A stretch of 64,000 nt of DNA, taken from assembly GCA_900319235.1 (NCBI GenBank), contig ONNR01000005.1:62001-126000 (forward strand), written 5' to 3'. Each line of letters opens with the position of its first letter. The first letter of the stretch is position 1. Source of the DNA: an uncultured Prevotellaceae bacterium. GTDB taxonomy: Bacteria > Bacteroidota > Bacteroidia > Bacteroidales > UBA3663. Under the pieces are notes generated by a model. That model saw nothing but the letters and a program-made list of their open reading frames with translations. It was not told the DNA's origin and ran no database searches. This document shows, one piece after another, positions 60,333 to 64,000 of the stretch. The position numbers were made by a program, and so were the translations under genes.

Positions 60333-60623
60333 TGGGAATCAACTGATTGCGAACTCAATTCAGATGAATACAAGTACAGTGCAATCCTCGAAATATTTTT
60401 TTATTTTTTTTTTTTTTTCAATTTTTTGTTTGGGGGACAAATAAGTTTAGGGGGGTGTTGTTATCTTATATTATATATAAATATATATACATATATAATA
60501 CATATATATAAATATATATACGCGCGCAGAATTTTTGATAAAAAAAGAAAAAAGAAAAAAATTTTTAGATGACGTCAATGCTAAAGACTGCCAAAAGTCT
60601 AATTCGTAATTCATCGAAAATCA

Positions 60624-60650
60624 GGGCTTTCCTCAAAACGATGAAAGCCT
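60624..60650. repeat. 27-base hairpin, AGGCTT / AAAAC / AAGCCT family (copy 3)
   Basis: GGGCTTTCCTC, loop AAAAC, GATGAAAGCCT. The DNA before it (GTCAATGCT ... TCAGGGCTT) also resembles the stretch at 60210-60230, so a larger segment may have been duplicated. Confidence 0.7.
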
Positions 60651-60799
60651 ATTGCATAATCTTCATTCAAGCTTTGAGATGCCATATGTTTTCAATATTG
60701 ATGTAATGCTGGGTTTTCAATATGTTTCCATTTTAAGCCAAAAACATATATAATTAAGAATAATCCCGTCAAAATGACGGATATGTCTGATTTATCTCT

Positions 60800-60807
60800 T
60801 ATATTTG
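60800..60807 (+). promoter_or_regulatory. -7 box of the BspA-like gene
   Basis: TATATTTG directly abuts the palindrome TGACGTCA (60808-60815), and the hairpin CCGTCAAAATGACGG lies about 32 bases upstream. These dyads flank the -7 box and could be a regulator site. Confidence 0.5.
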
Positions 60808-60908
60808 TGACGTCATCTGGTCGAAAGGTAATGACTTGTGGACAGATGCCAATGGGATCATAAGTTTGAAAATCAACGATTAGGAAACAACTTCAAAACC
60901 TTCGAAAT

Positions 60909-62732
60909 ATGAAACACTTCACATCCATCATAAGCCTTTTCCTTCTGAGCTCAGCATTGGCCTTCTCGGGCAACAAGATTTATTATGTCACTACGGACAA
61001 TCAGCCCATCACGCCGATTGCCGGTGAAATGGGAGTGCATATAATAAGTAACACCTACTCCGAAACCTCCGACATCTACCCAGAGGGGTGTTGGACGCTG
61101 GAGTTCGATTCCGACATAACCACTGTCGGTGGTTTCACGAGAATTAATACACTCAAAGGCATAACCCTTCCTAATGGTGTTATTACGATTGCACCTAAAG
61201 CTTTTAGTTTCTGTACAAATCTACAAGAGATCCAAATTCCATACGGAGTTACGAGTATCGAATTATCCGCATTTTATATGTGTAATATAAGTAAAATTAC
61301 TATTCCTGCGAGTGTAAAAAGAATAGGACCTTTAGCTTTTGCTGCTAATGCCGATTTGACTGACGTTGAATTTCCAGAAACCCCTATAGAGGAAATTGGG
61401 GATCGTGCATTCGAAGACACCAAGTGGTGGACCAACTATTGTGCAGATGAGAAAAACATCTATGGCAACATCATCTACATACAAGATATCGCTTATAAGG
61501 CAGTGTCACTTGACATAACAGAATGCTCCTTTAAGGAGGGCACTAGGATAATTGCTGATTTAGCCTTCGTGGGATGCCAAAATCTCACAAAAGTTGAAAT
61601 TCCTTACGGAGTTACGAGTATTGGATATAGTGCCTTCGAGGATTGTGACTTAAGGAAGGTCGTAATTCCGTCGAGTGTGAGAAGCATAGGTGAATCTGCT
61701 TTTCAGTATAACACTTGGATAGATGTTGAATTGCCCGAAACAACCATAGAGGAAATTGGGAGATACGCCTTTGCTGGCTCTTTATGGTGGCAAAACTATA
61801 TGAAAGACGAGAATAATATCTATGGCAACATCGTTTATATATATGATATAGCATATAAGGCTGCGTCATACGATATAACAGAATACACTTTCCGAGAGGA
61901 CACAAGGAGAATTGGGGATGGAGCCTTCTCTGGATGCAAGAAACTAACGAAAATCGAAATACCCGAGGGTATGACCAAGATTAGCAATTACTTGTTTGCT
62001 GGATGTAAAAGCCTGCAGGAAATCAACATCCCCGAAAGTGTGACCGAAATAGGATGTGGTGCTTTCGTGGGGTGTACCTTCGAAACTATTGATCTACCTC
62101 AGAGCATTACAGAAATAGGAGCCGAAGCTTTCACAGAATGCACCTTCGAAACGATTGAACTTCCCCAAAGCATCACGCATATTGGAGAAAGGGCTTTCGA
62201 ATCTTGCTATAATTTGAAGCAAATAGCTCTTCCTCAAAAAATCACCCGTATTGAATCATCCACCTTCGAGAATTGCACATCTTTGACTGAAATCGAAATT
62301 CCAGATGCTGTCAATTACATTGATGGACGTGCATTCGCATCATGTCGGGCGCTCGAAGAAATTAGGTTGCCGGCAAGCTTGGAGTATATCGGTATTTGTG
62401 CTTTTTTTTCTTTATTTTATACAGCCCCGTATCGTTTCTATTGTAATGCCCCTGCTGTCCCCACAACAGCATCCGACGCTTTCAATGTCGAGTACCTTAA
62501 ATATTATACTCTCTTCGTCCCCGGATCCTTAAAAGCTGATTACAAGGCGACCTACCCGTGGAGCGAATTCGGAGGAATCTACAATATTGATGGCAGTGAC
62601 GACATCCAAGAAGTGTCTGTTGATGCGGCCCATGATCCTCTTCAGAAGTGGGATCTCAATGGCAGGGAACTCGTCCAGCCTGCGAAGGGGCAGATTTATC
62701 TGCATCAGGGTCGAAAGAAAATCGTCAGATAA
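60909..62732 (+). CDS. BspA-like leucine-rich repeat surface protein
   Basis: 607 residues. Signal peptide ending SALAFSG. From about residue 80 to 510 there are LRR_5 repeats of about 23 residues (FSFCTNLQEIQIPYGVTSIE, AFVGCQNLTKVEIPYGVTSI, GCKSLQEINIPESVTEIG). Two copies of a longer block (WWTNYCADEKNIYGNIIYIQDIAYKA and WWQNYMKDENNIYGNIVYIYDIAYKA) show an internal duplication of about 140 residues. The end (WDLNGRELVQPAKGQIYLHQ) resembles a type IX sorting tail. BspA-like proteins bind host matrix or other bacteria. The DNA is AT-rich compared with the neighbours. Confidence 0.85.
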   Translation: MKHFTSIISLFLLSSALAFSGNKIYYVTTDNQPITPIAGEMGVHIISNTYSETSDIYPEGCWTLEFDSDITTVGGFTRINTLKGITLPNGVITIAPKAFSFCTNLQEIQIPYGVTSIELSAFYMCNISKITIPASVKRIGPLAFAANADLTDVEFPETPIEEIGDRAFEDTKWWTNYCADEKNIYGNIIYIQDIAYKAVSLDITECSFKEGTRIIADLAFVGCQNLTKVEIPYGVTSIGYSAFEDCDLRKVVIPSSVRSIGESAFQYNTWIDVELPETTIEEIGRYAFAGSLWWQNYMKDENNIYGNIVYIYDIAYKAASYDITEYTFREDTRRIGDGAFSGCKKLTKIEIPEGMTKISNYLFAGCKSLQEINIPESVTEIGCGAFVGCTFETIDLPQSITEIGAEAFTECTFETIELPQSITHIGERAFESCYNLKQIALPQKITRIESSTFENCTSLTEIEIPDAVNYIDGRAFASCRALEEIRLPASLEYIGICAFFSLFYTAPYRFYCNAPAVPTTASDAFNVEYLKYYTLFVPGSLKADYKATYPWSEFGGIYNIDGSDDIQEVSVDAAHDPLQKWDLNGRELVQPAKGQIYLHQGRKKIVR

Positions 62733-62847
62733 CATCCTCGTTTGTCATTGTCGCTTAACGTGTCTACTTTTTCAACTTTTTCAATTCTCAATTTTATCAA
62801 TTTGTCTATATCGTTCTTCCCGTGATTGATGTAATATGTATGTCCTT

Positions 62848-62890
62848 TATAATCAAGGCTTGCCGTAAAACGCGACAAGCCTTGATTATA
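62848..62890. terminator. Bidirectional terminator, hairpin family copy 4
   Basis: A 15-bp perfect outer stem (TATAATCAAGGCTTG with CAAGCCTTGATTATA) contains the 27-base core with central AAAAC. It lies between the convergent BspA-like gene and trxB, so it probably ends both transcripts. Confidence 0.85.
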
Positions 62891-62951
62891 TTATCTGATT
62901 GATTAGATGTAATATACCTTGTAGGAATATGGATCCGTATAGTGCTGAAAA

Positions 62952-63911
62952 TCACTTGCTCAAATAGCGCTCGGCATCGATGGCGGCATGGCAACCGCTG
63001 CCTGCAGCTGAAATGGCCTGACGATAGATGGGGTCGGCCACGTCACCTGCTGCGAAGACGCCAGGGATGTTGGTCGAGGTGTAGGGATGATTGACCTTGA
63101 TGTAGCCCTGTGCATCGACTTCCACGCCGGGATGCTGGGTGCCATCGGCATCGGTGCGGGGGAGGAAGGCATCGGTGTTGGGGTGATGACCGATGGCGAG
63201 GAAGAAGCCATCGATAGGCAGGTCGTAGAACTCCTCATGGTCGGTACCCTTGCCCTTGACGAGGTGAGCGCCTTCCACGCCATCTTCACCATAGAGACCC
63301 ACGGTCTGTGTCTCCCAAAGGATCTCAATGTTGTCGCGCTCCTTCACCTTCTGCTGCATAGCCTCGCTGGCACGCAGCACGTTACGACGCACGATGAGAT
63401 AGACTTTCCGAGCGAGATTCGACAGGTACTGTGCCTCTTCGCAAGCCGTATCGCCTCCACCTACAACGGCAACGACCTTCTTGCGATAGAAGAAGCCGTC
63501 GCACGTGGCACAAGCCGAAACCCCCATACCTGCATACTTCTCTTCGTCGGCCAGTCCAAGATACTTGGCCGAAGCACCTGTTGCGATGATGATGGTCTCA
63601 GCTTCGAGTTCGGTGCCATCGTCGATATGAACGAGGTGGGGACGGCTGCCATCGGTGCAGAAATCGACACGATCGACAATGCCGTATCGGATGTCGGCAC
63701 CCAGACGCTCGGCCTGGCGACGCAAGTCTTCCATCATCTCGGGGCCTGTAGTCCCATCGGGATAGCCGGGGAAGTTATCGACTTCGGTGGTCTGTGTCAA
63801 TTGTCCACCACTGATAGGGCCTTCGTAAACCACTGGCTCCAGGCCAGAACGTGAGGCGTAAATGGCGGCCGTATATCCTGCGGGGCCGCTACCGATGATT
63901 AGGCATTTCAT
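62952..63911 (-). CDS. trxB: Thioredoxin reductase
   Basis: 319 residues from the ATG of MKCLIIGSGPAGYTAAIYAS. FAD-binding GSGPAG, redox CATCDGFFY, NADPH-binding VVGGGDTACEEAQYL, and the C-terminal GVFAAGDV. It keeps thioredoxin reduced with NADPH. A longer open frame to 63977 runs through a palindrome and is not used. Confidence 0.97.
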   Translation of the reverse strand: MKCLIIGSGPAGYTAAIYASRSGLEPVVYEGPISGGQLTQTTEVDNFPGYPDGTTGPEMMEDLRRQAERLGADIRYGIVDRVDFCTDGSRPHLVHIDDGTELEAETIIIATGASAKYLGLADEEKYAGMGVSACATCDGFFYRKKVVAVVGGGDTACEEAQYLSNLARKVYLIVRRNVLRASEAMQQKVKERDNIEILWETQTVGLYGEDGVEGAHLVKGKGTDHEEFYDLPIDGFFLAIGHHPNTDAFLPRTDADGTQHPGVEVDAQGYIKVNHPYTSTNIPGVFAAGDVADPIYRQAISAAGSGCHAAIDAERYLSK

Positions 63912-63941
63912 AGGGGAGAGGTTTGAGTAGACCCCCTCATT

Positions 63942-64000
63942 CCCCCTGCTTAGGGGGATGACTTGCTTGACGGGCATTATTCCTCCCCCTATGCAGGGGG
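63942..64000. repeat. Two CCCCCT/AGGGGG palindromes at the window end
   Basis: CCCCCTGCTTAGGGGG (63942-63957), identical to 19832-19847, and CCCCCTATGCAGGGGG (63985-64000, cut by the window edge). They lie upstream of trxB and may end the transcript of the next gene or be a dispersed palindromic repeat. Confidence 0.75.

Larger units (their letters stand above)
59956..60527. repeat. Imperfect inverted repeat, arms of about 108 bp
   Basis: The left arm (59956-60063) runs GCGCG, an AT-only stretch, CGCACCCCCC, GACCCCCAAACTCAAACAAA. The right arm (60419-60527), reverse complemented, runs GCGCGCG, an AT-only stretch, AACACCCCCC, GTCCCCCAAACAAAAAATTG. About 355 bp lie between the arms. Order and spacing of the blocks agree although the AT tract has drifted. 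Confidence 0.7.
59640..60908. other. AT-rich gene-free stretch with inverted arms, hairpin family and TGACGTCA dyads
   Basis: No credible gene lies here; the longest frame (60145-60444) has no family features and crosses two hairpins. The stretch holds two inverted arms, 59956-60063 and 60419-60527. It also has AAAATCAC repeats at 59900-59945 with inverted versions at 60062-60102. Three 27-base hairpins of one family occur at 60140, 60306 and 60624, with two TGACGTCA palindromes at 60570-60577 and 60808-60815. It may be a decayed element or a structured RNA region. Confidence 0.7.

Noticed and set aside
60145..60444. 99-codon frame in the AT-rich stretch
   Set aside because: No recognisable features, crosses two hairpins and one inverted arm, and ends in a T-run.

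Overview
The window looks like chromosomal DNA of a Bacteroidota bacterium, most likely order Bacteroidales and close to Prevotella. The evidence is the Bacteroidota promoter pattern (TTTG, about 19-22 bases, then TAnnTTTG) in front of many genes, the FeoA-FeoB fusion, a hybrid two-component regulator, type IX secretion-like C-termini, BspA-like leucine-rich repeats, an Hc1-like small basic protein, the lptC / CNNM / PpiD cluster and the trp order B-E-G-D-C-F-A. No rRNA, tRNA, CRISPR array or recognisable insertion sequence was seen. Identity below genus level cannot be fixed from the sequence alone.

Layout. 1-1.8 kb: the start of a PafA-like phosphatase, a DUF4105 protein and an Hc1-like protein, all leftward. 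2.0-6.3 kb: a four-gene operon (nucleotidyltransferase/ATP-grasp fusion, CDP-alcohol phosphotransferase, flippase-like membrane protein, HAD phosphatase) that looks like an uncharacterised polar-lipid pathway. 6.6-9.2 kb: ferrous iron uptake. 9.2-15.2 kb: flavin-binding and cupin proteins divergent from an HxlR regulator, DUF445, a hipBA-type toxin-antitoxin pair and creD. 15.4-19 kb: an AT-rich accessory stretch with an unknown protein, a DUF4373-like protein with an in-frame 12-base repeat, a small AraC-type protein and a 42-bp repeat array. 19.1-26.4 kb: nitroreductase lipoprotein, SGNH hydrolase, DUF362 lipoprotein and a hybrid two-component regulator. 26.4-32 kb: SDR, AAA/DUF4143 ATPase and two divergent POT transporters. 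32-45.3 kb: core genes (hpt, adk, ruvX, def, recA, rlmN, ppiD, lptC, thyA, a WcaJ-like transferase, trmO). 45.4-52.3 kb: the complete trp operon behind a leader peptide with three adjacent Trp codons and a terminator, an apparent ribosome-mediated attenuator. 52.4-59.1 kb: an RND efflux operon with a DUF4421 protein. 59.2-60.9 kb: a second array related to the first, then an AT-rich gene-free stretch with long inverted arms and repeated hairpins. 60.9-63.9 kb: a BspA-like surface protein and trxB.

The most unusual structures are the two related tandem arrays (18546-18950 and 59260-59622). Their units are 42 bp, or alternate between 41 and 42 bp. Each unit is centred on GGCC inside a dyad with ACTC/GAGT arms, so neighbouring sites lie on the same helical face. 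The second point of interest is the trp attenuator, whose three competing pairings can be read directly. Third, many gene leaders carry short tandem repeats of period 7, 8 or 9 bp with different sequences. One of these 9-mers also occurs inside a coding sequence as a Lys-Gly-Ser repeat.
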